This document shows positions 11,396 to 23,030 of a stretch of DNA of 64,000 nucleotides, in pieces. The stretch comes from Cyanophora paradoxa (taxonomy: Eukaryota > Glaucocystophyceae > Cyanophorales > Cyanophoraceae). The notes below the pieces were generated by a model. The model was not told the origin of the DNA, searched no databases, and worked only from the letters and a program-made list of their open reading frames with translations. The stretch covers positions 227,591 through 291,590 of the forward strand of contig QPMI01000099.1 of NCBI GenBank assembly GCA_004431415.1. The letters are read 5' to 3'. Made by a program: the position numbers and the translations under genes. The stretch's first letter is position 1; every line of letters starts with the position of its first letter.

Positions 11396-12385
11396 CAGGA
11401 TTTCTGTGGAGCTGCTAATTGTAACATGCCACAAACGCTAGCGACGATGCGGCCGCGGGGGATCCGGATTAGCGCTAATCTCCCCCTTCGATATTCTGCA
11501 GAATTCGAAGATCCTTTAATAATGGAGTTCCTGCATGGCCCAAAACAAGTAACATTATTAATATTCAAGCACGTGGGCGATATCGATCGCGATGGCCATG
11601 GGCCAGCACTGATCCAGCATGCGCAGCCGGTCGCTGACCCGTGCACGTGCGGCCGGGGCCGTGCGGCATGCATATGCATATATATATCATCACTAGAATT
11701 GATCATGATGCACGAGCTCGAGCGCTGGTCCGGGCCCGACGGTCCCATATGTTAAAATTGTTTAAACCGTGAACGAGTCACACTGATCATGAGTGCGCGG
11801 CGTATACGTACTACGCGCTACGTATCATAGTATATACGCGTACGACGGGGCCTGAGGCCAATCCGCCGGGCCCGGCGGCCGCCCGGCCCGCGCACGGCCG
11901 CCGGGAGGCCGGATGGGAACTGCTATTGAATCCGGCTGGGACTTGGCCCCATGGAGTCGAGTGAAGGGCCAGCCCGGCCAGGCCCTGAGGGCATTTTCAT
12001 GCGCGTCTCAGTCTGAACTGCGGCGCCGGCTGAAGGCCCCTTTGTTATATTTAATTAGGCTCCGGTCCGGATCGTCGTTACGTGAATTCCGAGCATGCAT
12101 TAGTTTAATTCAGGATTTCTGCGGAGCTGCTAGCGCTAATTGTAACATGCCACAAACGCTAGCGACGATGCGGGGGATTAGCGCTAATCTCCGGTCCCCC
12201 CTCGATATTCTGCACAATTCGGATCCTTTAATAATTAATGGAGTTCCTGGCCTAAAACAAGTAACATTATTAATATTCAAGCACGTGGGCGATATCGATG
12301 GGCCAGCACTGATCCAGCAGCCGGTCGCTGACCCGTGCCGGCGCCGCCGGGGCCGCCGTGCGGCATGCATATATATGCATATATA

Positions 12386-12610
12386 CTGTAGGAATGCATT
12401 TTTAGCCGATGTTTTAAATTGCCGTATATTGCCGAGAGGCCGGATTCGGCAATTTTAAGCCACGGCAATTCTCAGGGGGTAGGGCTAAATGGCCGCTTTT
12501 GTATGGCGCCATAGAAGAAATCCAAAGTTTCGGCAATTTATCGTCACGGCAATTCCGGTTTTGGTCGAATTCGGCAATTTAACTACGCGGCAATTTAAGC
12601 ATTCCTACAG
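12386..12610. mobile_element. MITE-like element with CTGTAGGAATGC terminal inverted repeats and TA target duplication
   Basis: The 225-bp insert begins CTGTAGGAATGC and ends GCATTCCTACAG. Neighbouring satellite units supply the empty site, GCATATATATCATCAC. The filled site reads GCATATATA, the element, then TATCATCAC, so the target duplication is TA. The interior is made of repeated AATTGCCG and CGGCAATT words. It has no coding capacity. A TA target suggests mobilisation by a Tc1/mariner-like transposase. A relative lies at 31,498-31,707 and a diverged one near 63,605-63,830. Confidence 0.88.
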
Positions 12611-14796
12611 TATCATCACTAGAATTGATCATGATGCACGAGCTCGAGCGCTCAGCGGCTGGTCCGGGCCCGACGGTCCGTACTACGCGCTACGCGTACG
12701 ACGGGGCCTGAGGCCAATCCGCCCGGCCCGCGCTACGCGTACGACGGGGCCTGAGGCCAATCTGCCCGGCCCGTGGCCGGACGGGAACTGCTATTGAATC
12801 CGGCTGGGACTTGGCCCCATGGATGGAGTCGAGTGAAGGGCCAGGCCCTGAGGGCATTTTCATGCGCGTCTCAGTCTGAACTGCGGCTGAAGGCCCCTTT
12901 GTTATATTTAATTAGGCTCCGGATCGTCGTTACGTGAATTCCGAGCGTGCATTAGTTTAATTCAGGATTTCTGCGGAGCTGCTAATTGTAACATGCCACA
13001 AACGCTAGCGATCGACGAATCGCCGACGATATCGATGCGGGGGATTAGCGCTAATCGCCCCCCTCGATATTCTGCAGAATTCGAAGATTCTTTAATAATG
13101 GAGTTCCTGGCCTAAAAAAAGTAACATTATTAATATTCAAGCACGTGGGCGATATCGATGGGCCAGCACTGATCCAGCAGCCGGTCGCTGACCCGTGCCG
13201 GCGCCGCCGGGGCCGTGCGGCATGCATATGCATATATATCATCACTAGAATTGATCATGATGCACGAGCTCGAGCGCTCAGCGGCTGGTCCGGGCCCGAC
13301 GGTCCCATATGTTAAAATTGTTTAAACCGTGAACGAGTCACACTGAGTGCGCGGCGTACGTATACGTACTACGCGCTACGCGTACGACGGGGCCTGAGGC
13401 CAATCCGCCCGGCCCGCGGCCGGACGGGAACTGCTATTGAATCCGGCTGGGACTTGGCCCCATGGAGTCGAGTGAAGGGCCAGGCCCTGAGGGCATTTTC
13501 ATGCGCGTCTCAGTCTGAACTGCGGCTGAAGGCCCCTTTGTTATATTTAATTAGGCTCCGGATCGTCGTGAATTCCGAGCGTGCATTAGTTTAATTCAGG
13601 ATTTCTGCGGAGCTGCTAATTGTAACATGCCACAAACGCTAGCGACGATGCGGGGGATTAGCGCTAATCTCCCCCCTCGATATTCTGCAGAATTCAAAGA
13701 TCCTTTAATAATGGAGTTCCTGGCCTAAAAAAAGTAACATTATTGATATTCAAGCACGTGGGCGATATCGATGGGCCAGCACTGATCCAGCAGCCGGTCG
13801 CTGACCCGTGCCGGCGCCGCCGGGGCCGTGCGGCATGCATATGCATATATATCATCACTAGAATTGATCATGATCCACGAGCTCGAGCGCTCAGCGGCTG
13901 GTCCGGGCCCGACGGTCCCATATGTTAAAATTGTTTAAACCGTGAACGAGTCACACTGAGTGCGCGGCGTACGTATACGTACTACGCGCTACGCGTACGA
14001 CGGGGCCTGAGGCCAATCGATATCCGCCCGGCCCGCGGCCGGACGGGAACTGCTATTGAATCCGGCTGGGACTTGGCCCCATGGAGTCGAGTGAAGGGCC
14101 AGGCCCTGAGGGCATTTTCATGCGCGTCTCAGTCTGAACTGCGGCTGAAGGCCCCTTTGTTATATTTAATTAGGCTCCGGATCGTCGTGAATTCCGAGCG
14201 TGCATTAGTTTAATTCAGGATTTCTGCGGAGCTGCTAATTGTAACATGCCACAAACGCTAGCGACGATGCGGGGGATTAGCGCTAATCTCCCCCCTCGAT
14301 ATTCTGCAGAATTCAAAGATCCTTTAATAATGGAGTTCCTGGCCTAAAAAAAGTAACATTATTAATATTCAAGCACGTGGGCGATATCGATGGGCCAGCA
14401 CTGATCCAGCAGCCGGTCGCTGACCCGTGCCGGCGCCGCCGGGGCCGTGCGGCATGCATATGCATATATATCATCACTAGAATTGATCATGATGCACGAG
14501 CTCGAGCGCTCAGCGGCTGGTCCGGGCCCGACGGTCCCATATGTTAAAATTGTTTAAACCGTGAACGAGTCACACTGAGTGCGCGGCGTACGTATACGTA
14601 CTACGCGCTACGCGTACGACGGGGCCTGAGGCCAATCCGCCCGGCCCGCGGCCGGACGGGAACTGCTATTGAATCCGGCTGGGACTTGGCCCCATGGAGT
14701 CGAGTGAAGGGCCAGGCCCTGAGGGCATTTTCATGCGCGTCTCAGTCTGAACTGCGGCTGAAGGCCCCTTTGTTATATTTAATTAGGCTCCGGATC

Positions 14797-15949
14797 GTCG
14801 TTACGTGAATTCAACCTTGCCTCCCGATGCCGATCCGTCCCTTGTCCATGTGTCTCGGCGCCTGCGGCTTTCCTCTCCTGTACCTTCGGCTTCCCCTCTG
14901 GCTGTCCCGCCAGATCCACCTCGCCCGCCGGTTCCTGCATGGCCCCCTTTGATTCATGATAGTCTTGTATCAATCTTCGCTTCACCTCAACTTAGTTTAC
15001 CCTCAGTTGTTTTGCCGTCACCTCCATCAGATGCTTCACTGAGTCATCGATGTTAGTTAGGAGCACTGGCCCCCTCCACCTTCCAGTTCCTCGTGTATTC
15101 CATGCCTTCCCTGTACCTTTGATTCCGTTCCCTTTGTCGTTAGCTCTGCCTCTTCCTCCTCCATCTCTCACTGTTAGCCCTCAGGCAGTTCCGCCTCTTT
15201 ATCTTCAGCGACCGTCAGACCGTATAGTTTTTGGCAGCGAGTATTTTGTGTATGGTGACGTTCCTCGTGTGTACCCTTCTCTCTCTTCTACTTCGCTATA
15301 TTTGCCTCTCCCGCCTGGTTCAGCCCCATCGTCTGCCTTCCCTGTCACTACTGGCTTGCGTTTCGCCCCTCCTCTTATACTGCCGATTCCGAGTCTGCAC
15401 CCGAGCTCTGCCCCTTTCCTCGTGTCGTCCCCAGTTCCTCAGATTAGTCTTCAGCCGTCCATTGTTTTACCAACTCTACAATCTCGATTCCGTTTAGACA
15501 CTCCGCCAGCTTCGACTTTCCCCTCTAGTGGTGTCCTCCGTTTCGCTTCTCCTACTGTTCTACCGCCTTTGCCTCCTGCGACTACGTCTTCTAGTTCTGC
15601 TGTTAGCTCTGTCTTGTCGTCTTCGTCTAGATCTTCGTCTTCGACTGTAGTTCCTCGTGCTCGTTCTCCTTATTTGCTGCGTCCCCGTGCTCCTCGTCGT
15701 TCTAGTGTGACTAGTACTTCTGTGTCGACGCCCTTGCGCTCTTCTACTCCTTCTCCTCGTGCTCGTTCTCCTTATCTTTTGCGTTCTTCTGATCGTGTCC
15801 CTTCTCGTGCTCCCTCTTGATTCTGTATATATTTTGTGCTAGTTTACTGTATCTTTGATTTGTGATTGCTTTGTTGTCTTTAATATCACTACCTACGGGG
15901 GGTTCGCCCCACCGTAGTCTCTCAAAAAAAAAAGTCGTTACGTGAATTC
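14797..15949 (+). mobile_element. 5'-truncated LINE copy with poly-A tail and 16-bp target-site duplication
   Basis: The element is 14,813-15,933 and ends with ten A residues. It is flanked by GTCGTTACGTGAATTC at 14,797-14,812 and again at 15,934-15,949, and the satellite continues on both sides. A nearly identical sequence is at 18,305-19,421. The six bases GAATTC just before the element are shared by the target and by the longer copy, i.e. 5' microhomology. These are the hallmarks of target-primed reverse transcription. Before the A-run is a hairpin, CTACGGGG...CCCACCGTAG, likely the 3' end recognised by the element's RT. The body encodes only a Ser/Pro-rich frame. Confidence 0.93.
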
Positions 15950-16109
15950 CGAGCGTGCATTAGTTTAATTCAGGATTTCTGCGGAGCTGGTAATTGTAAC
16001 ATGCCACAAACGCTAGCGACGATGCGGGGGATTAGCGCTAATCTCCCCCCTCGATATTCTGCAGATTTCGAAGATCTATTTTTAATAATGGAGTTCCTGG
16101 CCCAAAACA

Positions 16110-16859
16110 TGCAAGAATCTTCAAGCTTCTGAAAGAACGAGGCTCTCTTGCGACTGAACAAAGATAAGCTATGAAGACCGTCCACAGTGGAAGGTGCGAC
16201 GGCAATGTATGGCACTGGAACGTTAACGGCAGCACCCCCGCAAGGATCGGAAAGTATTAATGCGCGCCCGGGAATATACACTTCAAATGATGGCCATGGT
16301 GCTAATGTCTCCCGTTTGTGTGGTGTATACGTACAATCTCTAACAACCTTCGATGTGTGGTGTATACGTAAGCCTGCCGATAGTGCTTCGAACAACTGCT
16401 GCCGCTTCTGCGTAGACTGCTGCTGCTGTTGCATTCGTTGCCGCTCAGCGGCTGCTATTTTCCGATTGGTGTTGTTGTTTCTGCTGCGAATCTTTCAGCC
16501 GGGCGCACTTGTCGGATCCGGAGGCTAGGCCCGCGGCACTGGCTCGGGAAACATATCCTGGATGGCGGCCTGAGCTTCTAAGACCTCCTCGAGACACCCG
16601 CAGTCGACGTCTTCGTCTGCGCCGTGGTCGCGTTTCAGCCAGCGCTCCTCATGCGTGTCGTCCCGTATCTCGAACTCCACATGCACGGCGACCTCCGATC
16701 GCAAGCCTTGTAGAATCTGTGATGATTCGAAGGCCTTGGCATATAATCACAAAGTTCAACGGAATCGTCTATGTAAATATGAAGGAGAGATCTAGAGGCG
16801 TGAATTAGATTAAGCGTATAGGTTAAGAATTCGAATCATCATTTCGCTTCAGCTTGAAT
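16110..16859 (-). other. Possible Gln-rich exon fused to satellite, otherwise no gene
   Basis: A minus-strand frame from 16,434 reads QRMQQQQQSTQKRQQLFEA and then well-mixed sequence (PSFEVYIPGRALILSDPCGG) until about 16,110. There it runs into the last satellite unit and continues to a stop near 15,970. The frame is also open upstream (NTNRKIAAAERQ). This looks like a real exon truncated by satellite sequence, but start, splice sites and family are unknown. The 16,530-16,850 part shows nothing supportable. Confidence 0.35.
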
Positions 16860-19800
16860 TTAAACTTTCAGGCTTCGAACCTGGAAAGGCCGGGCATAGT
16901 CCAGAGCGCGAAAGCAGGTTTCATTGTTGTGCCGCGCTTCGCACGCGATGCGAAGTCGCTCGAGGGACGGCAGCTGCAGGATCGCCTCCGCGACAGACTC
17001 CACCAGCCGGCCGCCGTACACGAGGTTCATGTCAAGGTCCGTGATGGCGTTCCGCACGCCAGCACTCCTGAGCAGGTCGACGATGCAATCGTACTCGTCC
17101 GGATTGTCACCAGCCCAGAGCATGTCCTTCTTAAACGACAGCCTGAGCCTCTCCAGATTGGGCAAGCTGGAGAGCTGCTGCGCGATGGCATCGAGGATTC
17201 GGACGTCGTGCACGTGTTTATCGTCTATCTCGATTCCAACCACCAAAGAAAGCTCTCGCAGGCTCTGCATGCGCCCCAGGATTGAAACGAACTTGAATTG
17301 CGCTTTCGAATGCCATCCATCCCAACAGAGCTGCGCGCGCATGCGCAATTGCAATTGAGTTACTTCAGTTACGTATACTTCTGGCCACCTCAACCCAACA
17401 TATGCATGCATATATTTGGTATACGTATACGTTTATCAAATCCGATAATTTACTTGCTGAGCGGGTACCAGTGTACTCCGTTAATGCTCTGCTAAACCTG
17501 TGGAAACGTTTTCTGGATATTCTCGAGATTACGTTGCCTCCTGCTGTCGAGCGCATTGAGCTTCTTCGTTTACGGCATTTAGGGGAGGGCTCTGATTACG
17601 ATGGTTCAAACCCTGAGTCACGTGACCGCCCTAGCCCCCCTCAATCTATTTTTGATGCGAGCTTCTTTTCTGTGCGCGGAGCTATCCCTCTACAGCGCTC
17701 GGGCCCCCCAGCAGTCGCGGTCCCGGGCCCCCCTGCAGTCGCTACCCCTAGGCCTGCTGCTACAGTTAATGGCGTCGGCGTGAATCCTCAAGTTCAGCAC
17801 ATTGCGAGGCCATCTGCTAGCGCTGATACAGCTTCGGTCCCGGCTCCCTCGAGTTCTCGTTTGAGCTCGTCTGCCGATGCTAGCGCTAGCGCCGCTTCTG
17901 CCTCCACATTAATATGCCCTATTTGTGGGAAGAACTTTCAGTCTTCTGCTGATCGTGACCGTCATGTTCGGGCTGATAAACATCCTGCTAACGCCCGTGG
18001 CGTTCGCCGACCTCGAACCCCCTCTAGTTCAGAGAATCCTCCAGATCCTGTGCCTCCTGCCCAGCGCCCCCGCCTCCAGTCTCCGGATCCGGCACCCCCA
18101 GTGCTTGCTCCAGCTCCTGCAGCTGCGGCTACATATGCCGAGCCCCGTCAGCCTAGGCCTGTTCCGACTTTGCGACGGATTCGCTCCCCTGCACCCTCAC
18201 CGTCGCCACCTGCTCAGCGGCTCCGTACTTCCCTGCCCCCCCCTAGTCCTTCTCTGATACCTTCCGTTTCACGAATCCGCCGCCCCCGGTCTCCGTCGAA
18301 CTCGGAATTCAACCTTGCCTCCCGATGCCGATCCGTCCCTTGTCCATGTGTCTCGGCGCCTGCGGCTTTCCTCTCCTGTACCTTCGGCTTCCCCTCTGGC
18401 TGTCCCGCCAGATCCACCTCGCCCGCCGGTTCCTGCATGGCCCCCTTTGATTCATGATAGTCTTGTATCAATCTTCGCTTCACCTCAACTTAGTTTACCC
18501 TCAGTTGTTTTGCCGTCACCTCCATCAGATGCTTCATCGATGTTAGTTAGGAGCACTGGCCCCTCCACCTTCCAGTTCCTCGTGTATTCCATGCCTTCCC
18601 TGTACCTTTGATTCCGTTCCCTTTGTCGTTAGCTCTGCCTCTTCCTCCTCCATCTCTCACTGTTAGCCCTCAGGCAGTTCCGCCTCTTTATCTTCAGCGA
18701 CCGTCAGACCGTATAGTTTTTGGCAGCGAGTATTTTGTGTATGGTGACGTTCCTCGTGTGTACCCTTCTCTCTCTTCTACTTCGCTATATTTGCCTCTCC
18801 CGCCTGGTTCAGCCCCATCGTCTGCCTTCCCTGTCACTACTGGCTTGCGTTTCGCCCCTCCTCTTATACTGCCGATTCCGAGTCTGCACCCGAGCTCTGC
18901 CCCTTTCCTCGTGTCGTCCCCAGTTCCTCAGATTAGTCTTCAGCCGTCCATTGTTTTACCAACTCTACAATCTCGATTCCGTTTAGACACTCCGCCAGCT
19001 TCGACTTTCCCCTCTAGTGGTGTCCTCCGTTTCGCTTCTCCTACTGTTCTACCGCCTTTGCCTCCTGCGACTACGTCTTCTAGTTCTGCTGTTAGCTCTG
19101 TCTTGTCGTCTTCGTCTAGATCTTCGTCTTCGACTGTAGTTCCTCGTGCTCGTTCTCCTTATTTGCTGCGTCCCCGTGCTCCTCGTCGTTCTAGTGTGAC
19201 TAGTACTTCTGTGTCGACGCCCTTGCGCTCTTCTACTCCTTCTCCTCGTGCTCGTTCTCCTTATCTTTTGCGTTCTTCTGATCGTGTCCCTTCTCGTGCT
19301 CCCTCTTGATTCTGTATATATTTTGTGCTAGTTTACTGTATCTTTGATTTGTGATTGCTTTGTTGTCTTTAATATCACTACCTACGGGGGGTTCGCCCCA
19401 CCGTAGTCTCTCAAAAAAAAATCTATAATATAGCGTTAATATGAATTTATAAAACCTCAAATTCGCACCTCCAGCGTCCCGATCGACTCGAGCTTCGGCA
19501 TGCGGCTGATCGCCTCCAAAGCATTCGCAGCGTCGTGAGGGACGACTGCGGTGCAATTGGGAGCAGGCCACGGGGCCTCTCCACGTTTCCTCAAGCGCGG
19601 AAATTGGCCCTCCCTGCTCGTGCCGTTGTGTAAGTATTTACGTATACGTTGATTACCATAACGGATTCGGCTTGCACACCTCACCAGCATCCGTTCGCTC
19701 ACGAAATCAACACGACGAAGGGTCTTGCCGGCGGCGCCATCCGCAAGCGCTTGTACGCCGCCAAAAAGCTCGAAATTGGATGAGTACGAATCCATTAGAG

Positions 19801-20788
19801 TCATGGTCAGCTGCTCAAGATGCTTTAAAGGAGCAAAGGCCGCTAGCGGCTCGTCTGGATATTGAGGATCCGAACTCGGGGCAAGGCTGGTCGTGACGGA
19901 GCGCAGGAGGGGACAAGCTGCAGCGATGGCCGCTGCGGCTTCTGGTCCCATGCCGGAGTCGAGAATGTTGAAGTAGATCGTGAGAGACTGCAGCTTGCTG
20001 AACGGAGCGAGGACGCAAGCAAGCTCGGCGGCCGACGGCCACAGCAACCTTGCCGCGAGATGAGCTTCGCGATCGTTGTATAGGTTGATTGGATTTTCCA
20101 TGTCTCCCGTGAGACCGATGCTGAGCTTCTCCAGGCTGCTGGCTACTGGCGCCGCCCCTGCTGGCCTCGAATTCAGAGCCCGCAGGACGCCAAGGAGGCA
20201 GTCGGAGAGAAAGCTCGCATCCACATAATCATCGATAGCAACATCGCTGTTGCTCACGAAGCTGGCGCGCCCGCCGATCAGCTCCAGAGTGACCTCCCGC
20301 AGCTGCGCTGGGCCGTACGTGCGGCTGATCATGATGGTTTCCAGAAGGCTGCACGCCGCCTGGACAGTGCGCTGGTGGCTCTGCTTGGCTGCGGTGGAGG
20401 CGGTGCCGAAGTACGCGAGCCTGGGGCGGAGCGCGACGCTGGCGCCCTTGCCGAGCCGCACCACCCCCTGCTCGATCAGAGAGGCCACTGCGCTGTATGC
20501 ATCGACGATATCGATATCGCCCGAGCTCGAGCTGCCGCGGCCGCTGGCGTCGACGTCACCGCCCACAGGTTTCGACGTGAGCTCGAGGTTGGCCCACTCC
20601 GTCTCCTCGATCATCCGGCGCCACCGCCTGCGAGCGTGTAAATTTGAAATTCGGTGTATCGGTTTATAAATATTGGAGGCTAGCTATAGGGCGCCGGCGG
20701 ACCTGCACACGGCGCGCAGGGGCCAGCTCTCCGGCATCCCGAGCGCGTTGAAAACGCTCCCGAAGAGGGCGTCGGGCAGCACGTCCAT
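16860..20788 (-). CDS. F-box / leucine-rich-repeat protein with a LINE in its second intron
   Basis: Exon 1 (20,788-20,703) encodes MDVLPDALFGSVFNALGMPE and then WPLRAVC. It joins through donor gtccgc and acceptor CAG to exon 2 (from 20,627), giving AVCRRWRRMIEETEWANLEL, a clear F-box. Exon 2 runs to about 19,462 and contains irregular leucine-rich repeats (SLEKLSIGL, KLQSLTIYF, HLEQLTMTL, PKLESIGTLEV). After an intron of about 2 kb the minus strand resumes near 17,310 with ILGRMQSLRELSLVVGIEID and LPNLERLRLSFKK, and stops at 16,860. The exact junctions of the long intron are inferred (donor gtgcga near 19,460). F-box proteins of this build are substrate adaptors of SCF ubiquitin ligases. The LINE in the intron lies in the opposite orientation. 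Confidence 0.8.
17402..18457 (+). CDS. LINE-encoded Pro/Ser-rich protein with a C2H2 zinc finger
   Basis: The open frame encodes about 350 residues. Its only clear domain is a single finger, CPICGKNFQSSADRDRHVRA followed by DKH (about 17,915-17,980), embedded in Pro/Ser/Ala-rich linkers. N-terminal residues LLNLWKRFLDILEITLPP may form a helix. The frame changes near 18,305 and again near 18,600, and the Pro/Ser-rich coding character continues to 19,309 across these shifts, so the protein is probably broken. The finger would bind nucleic acid. The similar Pro-rich, finger-containing frame at 1-1,640 suggests related retroelement families. Confidence 0.6.
   Translation: MHAYIWYTYTFIKSDNLLAERVPVYSVNALLNLWKRFLDILEITLPPAVERIELLRLRHLGEGSDYDGSNPESRDRPSPPQSIFDASFFSVRGAIPLQRSGPPAVAVPGPPAVATPRPAATVNGVGVNPQVQHIARPSASADTASVPAPSSSRLSSSADASASAASASTLICPICGKNFQSSADRDRHVRADKHPANARGVRRPRTPSSSENPPDPVPPAQRPRLQSPDPAPPVLAPAPAAAATYAEPRQPRPVPTLRRIRSPAPSPSPPAQRLRTSLPPPSPSLIPSVSRIRRPRSPSNSEFNLASRCRSVPCPCVSAPAAFLSCTFGFPSGCPARSTSPAGSCMAPFDS
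17412..19421 (+). mobile_element. LINE copy 2, longer, inside the F-box gene intron
   Basis: The 3' 1.1 kb (18,305-19,421, ending in nine A residues after the CTACGGGG hairpin) is nearly identical to the copy at 14,813-15,933. Differences include an 8-base insertion near 15,042 in the other copy and one C. Upstream, this copy retains about 0.9 kb with a C2H2-finger ORF. The 5' boundary lies near 17,410-17,450 but was not fixed, and I could not identify a target duplication. No reverse transcriptase is present, so the copy is non-autonomous or internally deleted. Confidence 0.8.
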
Positions 20789-22239
20789 AGCCACGTGCAC
20801 GCCCGCCGGCCCCGCCGGATCGGGATCAGGCTGGGGCGGGGCCTGTGGCGGCCTCGACCGTTAGCTAGAGATTACGCCGCGGCCGCATGCGCAGGCAGAG
20901 AAAAGCGCTGAGAAACTTTTTTATAATTACGCCAGTCGGCTCACTTCGACGCCTGAACGTGGCGTTGGATTCATGTCACCGACATGAAGCTCGTCGTATG
21001 ACGTCGACGCTCCCACGTGCACGACTGCGGCCGACTGCTGTGCCACTGCCGCAGCGAGCGTCCCCTCGAGTTTGCAATTGGACCCCTTCGAAGCTTGCTC
21101 CAATCGCAATTCTGCCGCCGGCGTTCGCGGCCGCTTTCCGAGCGAGAACGATACATCGTTCTCGGGTAGCGCGTTCAGAGCTGGCGTCGACGTCTGCGGC
21201 TGTCCGGCCACACCGATTATTTTGCGCGACAAGTCGTAGATCTAGATTTAGATCTAGAGGCTAGCTAGAGCTCGAGTTTAATTTGCGTGGGTTCGAATTA
21301 TTCACTGGCCATCATCTCATGATCAAGCGCACCTCGACACCCGCGGCCGATTGCGAGACTGACGTAAGTGCCGATCGCGACCCGCCGGGCCCGGCAGCAT
21401 GAAATCCAAGCCATGCCAGGCTGCAGGACGACGCAAATTTGATGATGCTCCCTAGCTTGCTCTGCGGTCCCTTGAATTTATATATCGATATCCGTGTATA
21501 AAATAAACGAATCGCACCCGAATCGTAGCGAGCGCGCCCAGTGCCGGCGCCGATTGCTGCGCATGCGCATATGCATGCGCCGCCGGCGCCGGCGCCGCCT
21601 TCAAGTCGCCGATCGCGACCGGGTGCGCATGCACGCGATCCACGGCCGCCTGCTACGATTTCAGCGGCTTAAGCTTCCGTTTCGCATCTTCCGCATATAT
21701 CGAGACATTTGAGATCTAGAGCGAGCTCGAGGCACCACCTAACCATGAGATCGCTTAAAGCTTTTTATAATTAGCTTACATCTCGCAAATGAGTTTCGAT
21801 CGGAAGGCGCGCGCCCGTATGAAGGTTGTCAACTGCACATGCCTGCACGAGAAAGCTCACGATTCGATTCTTCCGACTTTCGAAGAGGCTGCGCACCGCA
21901 ACGCGAGCGGGACTCGCCCGCGCCCGCTTCAAAGGCTTTTCTGCACGCTCTCCCGACGACGACATGCATATAAATGAGCGGCGTGGATCGAGCTCTGCGC
22001 GACTCGATGATTCAAGATCACAATTGCAATCAGCAGAATTTGGATTCGGATTCTATAGAGACGCATGCGCATACGCACCAGGCGTACAGCTGAGCGCTCT
22101 GAGTCGATTTTTCACGCTCTGACTGAGCGCGCTGGGTGATCGACTTTGATCGATCGAATTCCGGGATCCCGCCGCTTTGTTCTCCTCTTAAGCTTTTTCG
22201 AATTTTAGCGGAAGTTTCTCGAGCTCTCCTCGATTAACT
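20789..22239. other. Intergenic, one hypothetical minus-strand ORF at 20,927-21,232
   Basis: The 101-aa ORF (MSRKIIGVAGQPQTSTPALN at its start, SYDELHVGDMNPTPRSGVEV near its end) has balanced composition, unlike the shadow frames nearby, but has no recognisable domain. The rest (21,240-22,240) is lower in GC and rich in palindromic words such as GCGCATATGCATGCGC. It shows no gene. Confidence 0.35.
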
Positions 22240-23030
22240 AGCAGACCGCGCCCGGCCGTGTGCAAGTGCGGCAAGTGCGGGCCGCGCGCGGAGGTGCAAG
22301 GGGGGGTACTTGTACAAATTCAGGGTTGGAATACAGGGTACAGGGGCGGCGGGCCCGGAAGCAGGTGGACCGGCAGGTGGCGCCGGGCCCCCGGCCCTGC
22401 ACACCGCCTAGGCCTGCGCAGAGAGGCGTAAGCTCGCCCCGGACAGCGGCGGCGCCGGGGCTGGGCCCAGCGGCGGCGGCCGGGTGAGGTGCACGTGTGC
22501 AGCAGCGGCGGCGGGGCGAACCTGGAGTCGACGAACCCGAGGCAGAGGGCGGGGCGGCGGGCCCGGAAGCAGGCGGACCGGCAGGTGGCGCCGGGCCCCC
22601 GGCCCTGCACACCGCCTAGGCCTGCGCAGAGCCGAGGCGTCAGCTCGCCCCGGACAGCGGCGGCGCCGGGGCTGGGCCCAGCGGCGGCGGCCGGGTGAGG
22701 TGCACGTGTGCAGCAGCAGCGGCGGGGCGAACCTGGAGTCGATGAAGCCGAGGCAGAGGGCGGGGCGGCGGGCCCGGAAGCAGGCGGACCAGCAGGTGGC
22801 GCGGCCCTGCACACAGCCTAGGCCTGCGCAGAGAGGCGTCAGCTCGCCCCGGACAGCGGCGGCGCCGGGGCTGGGCCCAGCGGCGGCGGCTGGGTGAGGT
22901 GCACGTGTGCAGCAGCGGCGGCGGGGCGAACCTGGAGTCGACGAAGCCGAGGCAGCGGGCGGGGCGGCGGAGCTCGCCCCGCCGCGGACAGCGGCGGCGC
23001 GGGGGCGAGGTCCAACCCGGCGCGGAGTAC
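22240..23030. repeat. Tandem repeat of about 200-210 bp, four partial copies
   Basis: The word GTGCACGTGTGCAGCAGC begins at 22,489, 22,700 and 22,899, and an earlier partial unit starts near 22,330. Each unit contains GGGGCGAACCTGGAGTCGA, then GGCCCGGAAGCAGGCGGACC, then a possible intron from GTGGCG (or CGTGAGG) to GCGCAG. The units could be repeated mini-exons (NLESTNPRQRAGRRARKQAD on the plus strand), as in the coiled-coil gene at 24-26 kb, but the frame is not kept between units. Confidence 0.75.

Larger units (their letters stand above)
11396..16110. repeat. Tandem satellite, about 620-bp unit, six copies, interrupted by two mobile elements
   Basis: The word CAGGATTTCTG starts units at 11,396, 12,111, 12,963, 13,597, 14,216 and 15,971. 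The raw spacings are 715, 852, 634, 619 and 1,755. After removing the 225-bp MITE in unit 2 and the 1,121-bp LINE plus its duplicated target in unit 5, the spacings become about 625 and 618. Units 3-5 are nearly identical; unit 1 is diverged and unit 6 breaks off near 16,110. The unit contains AATTGTAACATGCCACAAAC, GCACGTGGGCGATATCGATG and an AT-rich palindromic stretch (CATGCATATGCATATATATC). Confidence 0.92.
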
